64,000 bases of DNA from Erigeron canadensis (GCF_010389155.1 NC_057763.1:10416649-10480648); one strand, 5' to 3'. Counted from the stretch's first letter, positions 47,215-58,125 are shown. Notes: generated by a model from the sequence alone, not told the origin. Translations and numbers: made by a program.

Positions 47215-48638
47215 TGTTAGTCCCAAGTAACAATTACAAACAATTATATCGAATAAACCCGACTGGCAAGCAACACTAAACTGAAGATTGACCAGTAGAG
47301 AGTGCGATCCAGATTATGGATATGAAACAATAAAGTAACAACTGAAGGTAAATACAAGTAACTAAAAGTGCTGAAACTATATAAATAATATATATAATCA
47401 AGTATTTGACATTGAGACACGATGTACTTTTTCAATGTATTTGATTTATTGATATAAACAAATACAAAGGTTGTTGTCGAACAAAGATAATCACAAGTGT
47501 GAAAATATGTAAACAACCCTTTAAATATAAGTGATCTAATAACTTGAAAATACCCGCAATAATTACTTAGAGTATATCTCACAAGTTGCAATGTCGAAAG
47601 TTCCAACATTTGGCAATTTGTGAGAAGCCTTGTATTTATAGACAAAGTCCATGCTGATGTGGACTTGTCCATACAATACGTGGTTGGGACACATTTAAGG
47701 AAATCAACAAGATTCCTTAAATCGTGTATTTTAAGGTTAAGTGTAAAAGTCACTTTGATGTGACTGTTCACACTTTATTCCCAACCATTCGACTTACCAA
47801 AAAGCTTTCCTAGATAATGTTATTATCCAGGTAAAGAATGGTAAAGTAAAAGGTTTCCTCGTAATCAGTGTAAAAGTATTGTAAGTACTTTTACACTTAG
47901 ATGCTTCAGTCTTTGATCTGGTAGAATCTTCTCTGAGCTCTGTGTTGAAACAAGTAAGACCGTTCAAATCGCGACCAATTCGACTATCAAAGTGCAGAAT
48001 CCATTCATAATCGACTTTGAGGTTTCTGTATAATTAATCGACATATATACACGAATTGACCAAGAACAAAAGATAAAACAAATGCAAAACTGTAATATAT
48101 CATTAATCATATGAACATTACACCAAATTGAGTATACATCTGTCTGAAACGGGGTATAGATCTCTACCCCGTGCGAGATGAATAGTTTTTGCTGCAACTC
48201 AAAACCATTAACCCTAAATTGTAACCTAAGTCTTGTATATATAGGCTGCTACATGGGCTGGGCTTCTATCACGTTCGTCGGCTTCGAGTTCCTTCGCACG
48301 AACTAGTTGACTCTTGCTGACGTCATCACGAGGTGATGATGACGTCATCACGACCTTGATGATGCCTTCTCTTCACCATAGTCAGCACTTGGATATGCAT
48401 TGCAACGGACAATAATCCATGCACGAAACGTGCATCTACACTCTGCTTTTGAGATGATTCTCTTACTTCAGTCTTTAGTCTTTGACTTTAGAATGAATGC
48501 TTTTAGATTGTGTTGATGTTGAACTGAAGTTAAGCTTCAGTGAACTAATTCTGAATGACTTCAGAATTCTGTAAAGTATCTTCACTGAACTTCAACTATT
48601 TCTGAACAAATCTTACTTGGTCGATTTTTGACCTAACA
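47215..48638 (-). repeat. 5' LTR of Copia A, with nested solo LTR
   Basis: In plus-strand reading it goes from TGTTAGTCCCAAG to TTTTTGACCTAACA. It matches 21787-22705 on both sides of the insertion at 47943-48440. Target duplication TATCC follows. Confidence 0.93.
47943..48440 (-). mobile_element. 498-bp solo LTR nested in the A 5' LTR, TSD CTCTG
   Basis: The ends are TGTTGAAACAAG and CGTGCATCTACA in plus-strand reading, flanked by CTCTG at 47938-47942 and 48441-48445. The LTR of A at the same site (about 22515) lacks it, which shows the empty site. I choose minus orientation because CTATATATACAAGA (48247-48234) with TGACGTCA palindromes 75-110 bp upstream matches the B LTR promoter layout. 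The end GCATCTACA is also shared with B. Confidence 0.93.
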
Positions 48639-49299
48639 TATCCTTTTTTGTTTAACTATATATGGTTTCAATGAAGACACATTGACCATGATTCTATGAG
48701 AGACTTGAAATCTAGCTCGATGCCAAAAACGACTTATGGTGCGGGTAGATACGAAAAAATGTGATGCCACATCACTTATGGATCCATATTTATGTTTCCC
48801 GTCGATACTTTGTTGCAATAAGGCTTCATATATGGCTGGACGTTAGGCATCAGTTAAGTTGGGTTTAGCTAGTTGATATGGTTATCCATTCATGTTAAAG
48901 ATAGGGAATAGAAAAGCTAGTTTAGTAAAGGATTACTCTGACATTTTGTACTTAATTTGGAACTTGAAAGACTAATTTATCTATACACTTATTTGGGCGA
49001 CAAGAATATCAAAAGATAAGTTTTGGCTCTCAATTATCAATCTCACAAAAAATTGTTTTGGCGGGGAACAATGAAACGAAAAGTATGAGAGACTTCTAAT
49101 AGTTGATTTTTTAAAAGAAGTTTAGTGTCAAAGTTTAGTAGGGTCATAGACATTTCTTTACATTTTAACTTGATGGATACTATGGGTTTGTTAAGGGTAA
49201 CATTGTCATATGACAAAAAAAAAAAAAAAGAACAATCATTCAGTCTACCTAAAAATATGTGTTTTTCAAACTAGGACAATTGTGAAAGAACGGAGGGAG
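48639..49299 (-). pseudogene. Mariner-like element: 5' end and transposase N-terminus
   Basis: The minus strand at about 48893-48639 encodes the N-terminal DNA-binding part: AIYEALLQQSIDGK, YGSISDVASHF, VSTRTISRFWHRARFQVSH, then VNVSSLK. It breaks off at the Copia A insertion and resumes at 21781. At 49282-49299 the plus strand ends GAACGGAGGGAG followed by TA, matching the CTCCCTCCGTTC terminus and TA target of plant mariner/Stowaway elements. So 48894-49299 is the element's 5' untranslated part. The other terminus is not found. Confidence 0.8.
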
Positions 49300-50429
49300 T
49301 AAAAATTCACAAATCTATCACACCCCGACTAAGGCGGAAAACTCGGGATGCGACGCATAGTACTTGCGTCATAGATATTACATAGGAAGACTAAATGAAT
49401 CTACAAATATAGATAGTCTTATCATAGATTATCACAAACATTTAACATAAATCCAAACACAAATAAAACATAATCCAACTCCCACGCAGGGGATCAAAGT
49501 TTAGGCATAATGCCATACTAATACGAAGAGAACATAAGATGTCATAGCAGCAACAAGGAATCCTAGAGTCCAAAGTGTGCTATAAAGGCTCCATGCTACT
49601 CTCCTTAACCACCTCTAACGTGTGCACCTGAAAGGATACTTAAAAGCGTCACCACAATAGTTGGTGAGTTCGTAGAGTCGTAGTCTAGGTTGTCAGGTTA
49701 ACGTGATGCATTTCATGTATAGTCAAAGAGGTCACGTCACAATGTTGCCTTAATCACAAGGTTGCCAATGTCTCAAGGTCGTCATAAGCACAAGGTTGCC
49801 ATGGACTTATCAAGTTTAGTCTGGACTTACGGTTCAACAACCAGCCAATGCATTTAGTTTAGTCAGGACTTACGGTTCAACAACCAGTCGCTGCATCTAG
49901 TTTAGTCAAATGTCAAGCCTTACAGTTCAACATCCAGCCGTGCTCAACAACATATATCCAACGCATTTAAATGTATCCATAATGTAAATCAACAAGTATC
50001 CAAGTCATGAAATCATATACGTATCCAAATCACGTTACCAAAACGTATCCACAATACGTTATCAAAATGTATCCAAAATAGGCTATCAATCATGTAGTCA
50101 AACTAGGTTATCAATCGTGCAGTCAAATTAGGTTGTCACAATATCATATCAAATAAATACAGTTTTACAAGAAAACATTTTGTATCCTTTCGGCCCCGAG
50201 AAATCATGTAAAAAAAAGGGGACTACGAAGCTGACCTGAACGCTACCAACAAGATTAAGCTACACAAGATATCAGAAAGCAAGTAACCGGCACGCAACAA
50301 TCTGTTTCAAGTTATCAATTAAGTATGTGTTTCATTCTAGGTAATCGTGTTTATAACATGCCGCCAAGCGTTGACTATGTTGTCCAAAAGCCTAGTAGTT
50401 AGTCTTTGACCAAATTTTACAAGTTTCAC

Positions 50430-50590
50430 CAATGTTGACCAAATTATGAGTTTGACTAAGTTGACCAAATCGACTAAAGTTGACTAAACCGACCAAAGTT
50501 GACTAAACTGACCAAAGTTGGCCAAAGTTGACTAAACTAACCAAAGTTGACCAAAGTTCACTAAACCGACCAAAGTTGACCAAATTGAGG
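50430..50590. repeat. GTTGACCAAA / GACTAAAC short tandem repeat in D LTR
   Basis: About ten units of roughly 12-16 bp on the theme AAAGTTGACTAAACCGACC. Related GGTCAAA-rich sequence occurs in LTR E (12785-13030). Confidence 0.7.
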
Positions 50591-50719
50591 TAGTAATCGA
50601 AGTCCGAGGTCTCAATTGAATATTGAGGTCTTAAATTGAATTTGGGGTCTTAATTTGACTAAAGGACAAATTTGCAATTGAGAGGCTAAAATTAACAGGC
50701 TAGTAAATCTAGGGTAGTA

Positions 50720-50965
50720 TTTCCAAATACGAGGTCACATTTGAAGTATGAGGTCACAAACTGAAATACGAGGTCACATTTGAAATACGAGTTCGCAAAC
50801 TGAAATACGAGGTCACATTTGAAATAAGAGGTCACAAACTGAAATACGGGGTCACATTTGAAATACGAGGTCGCAAACTGGAATACGAGGTCACATTTGA
50901 AATACGAGGTCATATTTGAAATACGAGGTCGCAAATGGGAATACGAGGTCGCATTTCGACGGGGT
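50720..50965. repeat. GAAATACGAGGTCACA minisatellite in D LTR
   Basis: About twelve copies of a 19-21-bp unit GAAATACGAGGTCACATTT / GAAATACGAGGTCGCAAACTG. Shortened versions (AATACGAGGC) recur at 51635-51700 just upstream of the TATA box. An ORF of repetitive peptides on the minus strand is a by-product. Confidence 0.8.
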
Positions 50966-51700
50966 CGCAAAGTGGGTTGTTCTTCCCCAAAATTCATTCT
51001 AATTAACCCTAATCGTTTCTTTCGATTTGGAAGGTGTTTTTATCATCAGATAGTACTTTTAGACTCCCTAATATGATGGGAAAACAATCCTAAAGTCGGA
51101 AACTCGAAAAACGGACTTAAACCCGAAAACCCATTTGAACAAAGTTTATAAAAAGTGTACAAAAGTTCTTATATCTCAAGATTGTGTTAACGAAATCACA
51201 CAAAACTTTGACAAAAGATGTAGTATGTGATTCTAAACGTTTTGGACGTAAAGTGTTTGATACTTGGCGGGTGTACTGTGTGTATTAAAAGAAAAACTGA
51301 AAAATACAAAAAGAAGAACATAAAAAGGGTTTTGTTTCTTACATTAAATCGGCCCAAAATGGATATTTGTGATGATGCTTAGAAGGTAGAAAAACAGTTT
51401 TTGACACTAAATCTAAATAAAAGTGAGGTTGGATTCATGAAAGCTTGGTTTATGGGGTAGCAAAGGTGAGATAGTAAGGATGGGGTAGTAAGGGAATATC
51501 GGGTAGCAGAAATGTGTGTGTGTTTTTGTTAGGAGGCTAAGGTGTTGGAAAATGAGAATGTGTGGAGAATGAGAGTATTTATAGGTAGGGTTTATTTAGG
51601 AGATTCAATACAAGGCCATATTATTAGGCGTCCAAATACGAGGCAGACACAGGAATACGTGGCTAACACCAAAAATACGAGGCCGACACAATTACGAGGC

Positions 51701-52471
51701 TAAACACTTCTTAAGGAACGTATGTCGTCTCGTCAGCTGAACACTTTCTTAAGGTTTGACATGTGGAACACATCATGTACATTACTAAGCTCTTGAGGAA
51801 GTCTCAAACGGTAAGCAACAATACCAACTCTCTCTCTAACCTCAAACGGTCCAATATATCTTGGAGCTAGTTTTCCTCTCTTGATGAATCTTACTACACA
51901 TTTCCAAGGCGACACTTTAAGCATGACTCGATCACCAACCTGAAACTCTAAAGGTTTCCTTCAGTTGTCAGCATACTTCTTTTGTCTATCTCTAGCCTTC
52001 ATGAGGTTTTCCTTGATTTGTGCAATCTTTTCTGTAGTTTCCACAATGATTTTTGGTCCTATCAACTGCATGTCTCCCACTTTGTGCCATGCAAGTGGAG
52101 ATCGACACTTCCTACCATACAAAGCCTCAAAAGGCGGACACCCAATAGTCGAATGATAACTATTGTTATACGAGAACTCTACTAGTGGGAGGTGAGTATC
52201 CCAACTTCCTCCAAAGTCGATAACACACGCTCTTAGCATGTCCTCTAAAGTCTGAATCGTCCTTTCACTCTGTCTGTCTGTCTGAGGATGATAAGCTGTA
52301 CTCATATCTATTCGCGTTCCCAAAGCCTGTTGCATTGATTTCAAGAATCGTGACGTAAATTGGCTATCTTTGTCACATATGATTGATACTGGAATGCCGT
52401 GCTTAGCTACAATCTCTTTCAAATATAGTTGCGCATATTGTACCATCTCATAATCTTCTCGGATGGGTATA
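51701..52471 (-). pseudogene. Gypsy D integrase, C-terminal part
   Basis: From the C insertion at 52471 downwards: [36 protein letters not shown] (second acidic residue), [20 protein letters not shown] (catalytic Glu) and [14 protein letters not shown] stop follows at ADN-stop-RKP, near 51962. Then come VMLKVSPWKCVVRF and KLAPRYIGPFEV, the module found at the end of Tekay/Del-type chromovirus integrases. After MSNLKK the frame shifts (KCSADETTYVP) and stops. No chromodomain is visible. The N-terminal part lies at 63721-64000. Confidence 0.9.
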
Positions 52472-52758
52472 TGTTACAGATACAAAAATAGTGCTTCGTT
52501 GTATTTATCTTTATGAACTATATGTAATAGTTATAAGGTTGAGAGAGAGCTTTTGTAAGTTTCCATAGAGTATATAAACCCCTCATACCTTCTTTTTCAT
52601 GTATGAACTTGTAACCAGAACACATTCACGTGATTTGAATGAAATCATCTTCCCACACACACATACCTTTCTCTCTCAAGAACACACACTTAAACACACT
52701 AACCACCATTGTTGAACACCTATCTTCCGCATCAAAACACGAATAATTAACATTTATC
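52472..52758 (+). repeat. 5' LTR of element C
   Basis: 287 bp starting TGTTACAGATACAAAAATAG, with a TATA box GAGTATATAAACCCC at 52568-52582. It matches 63433-63720 with a few percent of differences (about 9 in the first 140 bases by eye). The shared sequence ends CATTTATC rather than the usual CA. Confidence 0.92.
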
Positions 52759-52761
52759 TTT

Positions 52762-52773
52762 TGGTATCAGAGC
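52762..52773 (+). other. Primer binding site of element C
   Basis: TGGTATCAGAGC, an exact initiator-Met match, three bases after the LTR. Confidence 0.93.
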
Positions 52774-53737
52774 AAAACAACAATCTGTTGAAGATCCATA
52801 TCAAATTCTACACAGATTCGTGTTGATTTTGTACAAAAATTTGAATTTCGTGTATAAACATAACCGTCTCTGTTTTTCATCATTTCTACATCAATTTTCA
52901 CTCAATATTCCTGTTTTTGTTCACTAATCCATTCTAAATCACCTCAGAAAACATCGTGTTAAATTTCAGAATCCAATTCATTGTATTCATCATAATCCGA
53001 AATTGTGGGCAAACCATCAAAATTTTGGGTTTGAATTTGAGTTGATTTGAGCTATAATTTTGTTTCTAGGGTTGTGCGCGATCATATTCTTAACATTTTC
53101 ACTTTTGAATCAAGTTCTAACTCTCAAAAATGAGTGACAAAATAGAGATCTAGTGATTCTGCACGACTATTTTGTCTTATCTGCTGTTCTTGAGGAAAGT
53201 CTTATTCGCTAAGACCGTTTCACTTATTTGTTCTAAGACGATCTTCCTCAAGATCATCCTAGTGATATTTTGTTGTGGTGTTAAGACAATCTTGCCAAGA
53301 TCGTCCTAGCATCTGTTGGTTCTGTGTGAACTGTGTGTGGTGATTTGATGGTTCGAAGTTGTTGTGATTAGGAATCACACACTTCCTGGGTAACTAATCT
53401 CTTTGAGATTGGTTTTGCTCAAAAATCCTGAAATCCTAATCAAAATTATGTCCAAATTTCCAAAGTTTTCATACTTAGAATATTTTTTACTCAAAGTGTT
53501 CTAAGACGATCTCCCCAAGACCGTCTTACTTTATAACTTAAGACGATCTCTTTCAAGACCGTCTTACCTTCCTGTCTTCCATACTTAGAATTTTTTTTCC
53601 TTATTTCGTTCTAAGACGATCTTATTCAAGATCGTCCTAGCTTCCTTTCTTCAATACGATCTTTTCAAGATCGTCTTGTCTTCCAAACTTCAAAATAATA
53701 AAAAAAAAAGAATCCAAATCATTGTTCATTCATTTCA
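52774..53737 (+). promoter_or_regulatory. 5' leader of element C with GACGATCTT palindromes
   Basis: A 964-bp non-coding leader. At least six imperfect palindromes of the form AAGACGATCTT-n-AAGATCGTCCTA occur at 53224, 53284, 53503, 53541, 53614 and 53644. Between them 53330-53430 holds a block (GTGTGGTGATT ... TGGGTAACTAATCTC, ATTGGTTTTGCT) repeated in the second leader at 57562-57650. The hairpins could act in RNA packaging, dimerisation or translation; this is inference. Confidence 0.75.
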
Positions 53738-56368
53738 ATGACAACAACCAACATTGATCCAATGATGTCAATCATCAGACCCCCAATTCTTCACAAAAAT
53801 TCTTTTGTCCAATGGCAAAATGAATTCATGGATTTTCTTGATACAAAACCAAATGGTTTCTTCATTAAGCAATCAATTCTTGAAGGTCCAATTCAGTTCA
53901 AAGACCCCAATGGAGTTCTTCTTCCAACTGAGCAAATGACTGATGTTCAAAAAGCAAGAATCCAAGCTGACAAACAAGCCAAATCCTATATCTATCAATC
54001 TCTTTCAGATGAGATTTTCCCTGCTATCAATCATGATCATAATGCCAAAGAGATATGGGATGATTTACCAAAGTTTGCTGCTTCTGAAAATGTCAACTGC
54101 TTGATGACTTCAACAACCAGTTCTTCACAAACTACCTCACAAGCAACATCAAGTGTGGTAGATTTCATTTCTAAAGATGAGTTCTTGTCTGTCCAAACAA
54201 CTGCTAAAATTTTGACAAAGCAAAACCTTACTTTGAAAAACAATTTGAAAATGGCTAAACAAGAGTTTGATAAAATCAATGAAATTTTTTCAGAACTCTC
54301 AATAGCTCATGAAGCTCTCAAAGTGAATTATGATTCTTTAAAAGAAACGCATTTGTCAAGTACCAGTTCTCAAGTTGTTTCTGCCAATGCTCATTTAACT
54401 AACAAATGTCAAGACCTTGAAGAGACTGTCCATTCACTCAAGCAGACCATTGAGACTTTAAAGCTTGAGAAAACCAATGAGTGGATAAGAGCTAATGCAA
54501 GACAAGCTGATGTTGAGTTTTTCACAAATAAAATGAAAGATTTTAGACCCAACTGTGAAAAACATTAAAGACAGATTTTTGATTTAAATAGTACTCGTTT
54601 TCTCAAAGGAGTTGAAATTGAAACTCTTCAAAAACAGGTTGAGGAGTTGAAAGCAAATGTTTTGTTCTATCAGGAAAAAATCTATAAAATTGAACAAAAT
54701 CCTCTTCTGAATTTCACTGCTTATTATAACAAGTCAAAGATTGATAGATCAGAACTTCTTCTTGGTTTCGGTTATGATAACCCAGCACACTTGGAAAAAA
54801 TCCAAAAAGAAGACCTTGGTCGACTTTATGATGAAAAATGTCTTAGACTTGGCATGATTCAATAATTCATCAGACCATCTGAGGATGACTTTGAGTCAGA
54901 TGATGTTGAAAGACCAAAACAAATTCAGATTGATTATGTTGCTATTAATGACACATATAAGAAAACTCATAAAAGATCCATCTATGAGTTAGAAGAAATT
55001 GACAGCATTTCAATTCCTGAAAATGATTTTCAAAAAGTTTGTTTAAAACCAGTTTCAACAAGAACTTATATTCCAACTACCATATTGGAAAAAGAAATTG
55101 AAGGTTTAAAACAAAAAATTGAGTCTCAACAAAAGGTCATTGAACATTTGAAAACTCAAGATCATACTTCAAAGGTAAGTGAGACCACCCCTACCTAAAG
55201 GTTACATGATCTAACTTCTGTTGATTACTCCACTCAGTCCAAAGAGTGTGAGATTTCTAACAAAGCTGTGCAGGGTGAAAGAATCTCTCCTCAAGAGATT
55301 CATGATATGTCTTCTTCAATGTTCTCATCATTTCTCCAGATGGAAGAAAAAGTTCAAGCTTTGAAAGCCAATAATCTTTCTTCTGTGAAAAAGATACTTT
55401 CTTTTGATACTCCTGTGATCACCCCAGTTGACCAAAATAGAGTGAATTTAGAGCACAAGATTGAGATTTCTAAAGATCTTAAGGCTAAAGCAAAAGCATT
55501 AATTGAAAAGATGACAAACAAAACTGTTTCCAAATCTGAAGTTCAATCAACAGTTTTACCATTTTCTTTTCCAGATTTTTCTGTTAAAGAACTTGATAAG
55601 TTTTTAGAAACTGAACATGTTTTTGCATCAGAAGTTGAGAAAGAACTTGCAAAACTTTGACCCAAAAATCCTAAAATTGAAACAAAGAAAGAATCTAGGT
55701 CTAAGTTTGCTCCAAATTCATTTTATTCACCCAAAGGTTAGCATGCTTCAGCTGTCAAAGGTAAAAAGACCATTCCTTCTACTTCAAAGGTCAAGTTTGA
55801 TATTTCATCTGTTTCTAGAACTGCTGCTAATAATTCTATCTCTAAACCTAGTTCTTCATTTAAGCTATCTAGGTCTAGTCAAACTTTGCTAACCAAAGAC
55901 AAATCAAATGGTATGACTAGATATAGAGATCAATATGGTTGGTTCTCTGTTGCAACTCCAAAGAAACAGACTGTTAAATCTTCCATTAAACAAGGCAAAA
56001 TTCAGAATGTGTTTTTAGCTAGTAACTATAAATGGATTTCCAAATCATCATTGATAAAATCTACTAGCTACGTTCAAACACAAGGGTATACTAAATCATC
56101 AGTTAAAAGAAATTGGATAGCTAATGATTACAAGAAGAAAGTTCCTACTAGGAAACTTGATTCAAATTTGTGTAATTTAGCCAAATCATGGTCTGTAATA
56201 AATTCTAAATCTTCTACTGTGATTTCTAAACCTCTGATTACTGACGCAAATGGGATTGTCATAAATTTTGAGAATAAACCTCTTGTTCGAAAACCTCATT
56301 TGTATACATTTCCTTATTCCACTAACCTCAAAGGACCCATTCAAAAGTGGGCACCTAAAAAGAATTAA
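53738..56368 (+). pseudogene. Element C ORF1: gag N-terminal domain plus coiled-coil linker
   Basis: Reading frame 2 is continuous over 877 codons, interrupted only by in-frame stops at 54566, 54863, 55196, 55658 and 55739. Residues 1-110 resemble the N-terminal gag region of Copia elements (RPPILHKNSFVQWQNEFMDF; SLSDEIFPAINHD; KEIWDDL). The late capsid domain and the CCHC knuckle that should follow are absent. Instead come long coiled coils (LTLKNNLKMAKQEFDKINEI; LEETVHSLKQTIETLKLEK), a FGYDNPAHLEKIQ motif, further coiled coil and a basic C-terminus ending GPIQKWAPKKN. In Sire-type gag-pol such a phrase directly precedes protease. So ORF1 stops where pol would begin. Confidence 0.82.
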
Positions 56369-57409
56369 TTTTGTTTTGCAGGTAATAAAGGTCTGTGTTT
56401 AGCATTCCTATCCTGGATACTATTCAACACATGATCCTGGAATGAGTTTCTTTTCTAAGAGATAATCTCCAATAAGTGCTCATTACCAATGCACTTACTT
56501 GCCTTTGCATGTTTAGTAAAATTCCTTCATCTCTTTCTCTTTAATTCATTATCTGTCAAACATTCATGCTATGTTTATGCGCAATGTGCTTAAATATCAT
56601 GCAATGTTTGAGGGGGAGAAAAAGAATAATTCATGAATCTTGAATCTAGGGTAAGTTTGTGTATTAGCACTATTTGATGAGAAACTCATTGTTAATTAGA
56701 AAAACAAATAAAAATTGGAAAATGAAAAAAATTATAAAGAAGCCCAAGTTGAAAGCCCATTTGCAATTTATATGTCCAAACCCTTTTAATCCGGGTCAAA
56801 TACCCATGACCCGATCTGTATCTTGGTATACAAGGAGGGAAAGATTTTCTTCTTCTTTTATTCTATTACATTTTCCCGTAAAACACTTTCTAATCTCTTT
56901 CTCTCACAAATCATTCAAAAATCATCTTGGCCTGATCATTGAATCAAAACAAGGGTTGTGTTTCATTTTTCAAGCAGATCATTTCATTCCATGTAATCAT
57001 CATCTAAAAATTCCATATTCAAATAAGATTTCGAACTTTAAAGTATATCTCATTTATTCAATTTTGCTCGAAATTCTTGCTTCTGGTTATGTTTCTGTGT
57101 ATATGGTATGATTTAGAAGCATGTTTAGGATATATGTGTATGATTTTTACATGTTGAAATGCTTGGAATTGTGTTTTTGAAAATTCAAAAATAACCCCCC
57201 CTGTTTCAGTGGAGAAGATGACCTAAAACAGTCTTGATTTGGTTTAGTTCATTTGTTGATTATTTAGTGATTTGTGTTAGTAAGTAATGTTATAATATGC
57301 TTTAGTGATAATTTGAATCATTGTTCTGATATATTTGTTTGTGTTTTTAACTGCTTGGAATTAGAACGATCTAGGCAAAATATTCCCATTTTCTTGTCAG
57401 GGTTGGTTC

Positions 57410-58125
57410 TAGGACGATCTTGACTAAGATCGTCTTGGTTCCAAAACAACTTGGAAATGAGACGATCTTGCCAAGACCGTCTTAGTTCCACATACTTGTT
57501 TTTCTTTTGAAACCCCTGAGACCAAGACCAAGACGATCTTGTCAGGATCGTCTTAGGGTCTGTACGCTGTGTGGTGATTGGAAAATCTATTGATAACAAT
57601 TGAATGGGTAACTGATTTCGAAAGAAATTGGTTTTGCTTAATGCTAATACCTTCAAATACAAGGGGAAACTATGCTCAATTTTTTCCAGAAATTGACATA
57701 ATTTCAACTTATATTTCTAAAGTATTAGAATTTTTCAAAACTAAAGTGAAGTGTTTTGTCACTTGATTTCCAAAACGATCTTACCAAGATCGTCTCAATA
57801 TTCCTTCACTTCAAAAGGATTTTTAATAAGGTTCTTAAGACGATCTTCATCAAGATCATCTCTTTTTCTCATACTTAACCATTTTTCAAAGAATAAAACT
57901 TAAGACGATCTTCACCAAGATCGTCCCATTTCTTCTTTCTATACTTAAACCGTTTTCTTCTCATAAACCTTGATACGATCTTTACTAGATTGTCCCACTG
58001 CTTTTCAAGACTTAACATTCTTTTCAAAATGTTAAGATGATCTTCATCTAGATCGTCCCATAATCGCCTTTGTTTCATAACCTGAGTTGAAACTCAGGAC
58101 GATCTCCTCAAGATCGTCCTAGTTC
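57410..58125. repeat. Second array of GACGATCTT..AAGATCGTC palindromes
   Basis: Nine units at 57413, 57461, 57531, 57772, 57837, 57901, 57972, 58034 and 58097, spaced 30-240 bp apart with unrelated sequence between. Loops of 2-5 bases; arms 9-11 bases with occasional mismatches. Confidence 0.85.

Larger units (their letters stand above)
21787..48638 (-). mobile_element. Ty1/Copia retrotransposon A (Sire-like), host of elements B and H
   Basis: It lies between perfect target duplications TATCC (21782-21786 and 48639-48643) and interrupts the mariner-like transposase gene. The LTRs are 21787-22705 and 47215-48638; the latter is about 920 bp once a nested solo LTR is removed. On the minus strand the order is PBS, gag, integrase, RT, RNase H, then a third ORF at 24058-22985 before the PPT. 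A third ORF after pol is the mark of the Sire lineage. B and H lie within it, and a deletion near 42.4 kb removed the start of the third ORF. All genes carry stops. Confidence 0.93.
49316..51700 (-). repeat. 3' LTR of Gypsy D
   Basis: The low end TATCACACCCCGACTAAGG corresponds on the minus strand to ..GGGGTGTGATA, matching the ends of LTRs E and H apart from the final bases. It shares CTCACCAACTATTGTGG- and CTTTCAGGTG-like blocks with them (49620-49690). A TATTTATAGG box at about 51580 (plus strand) gives CCTATAAATA in the element's direction. It contains two minisatellites. The high end is approximate: integrase coding runs almost directly into U3, so a deletion is likely there. Confidence 0.75.

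Noticed and set aside
50692..50997. 101-codon minus-strand ORF with repeated SYFKCDLVFQF-type peptide
   Set aside because: Product of the D LTR minisatellite, with no sign of a real protein.
56674..57111. 145-codon plus-strand ORF between the two ORFs of element C
   Set aside because: It covers the promoter-like and CT-rich region, has no recognisable domain, and its codon content resembles non-coding AT-rich DNA.
57410..58125. CRISPR-like look of the palindrome array
   Set aside because: The units vary in sequence and spacing, spacers are not of uniform length, no cas-like gene exists and this is plant retrotransposon DNA.
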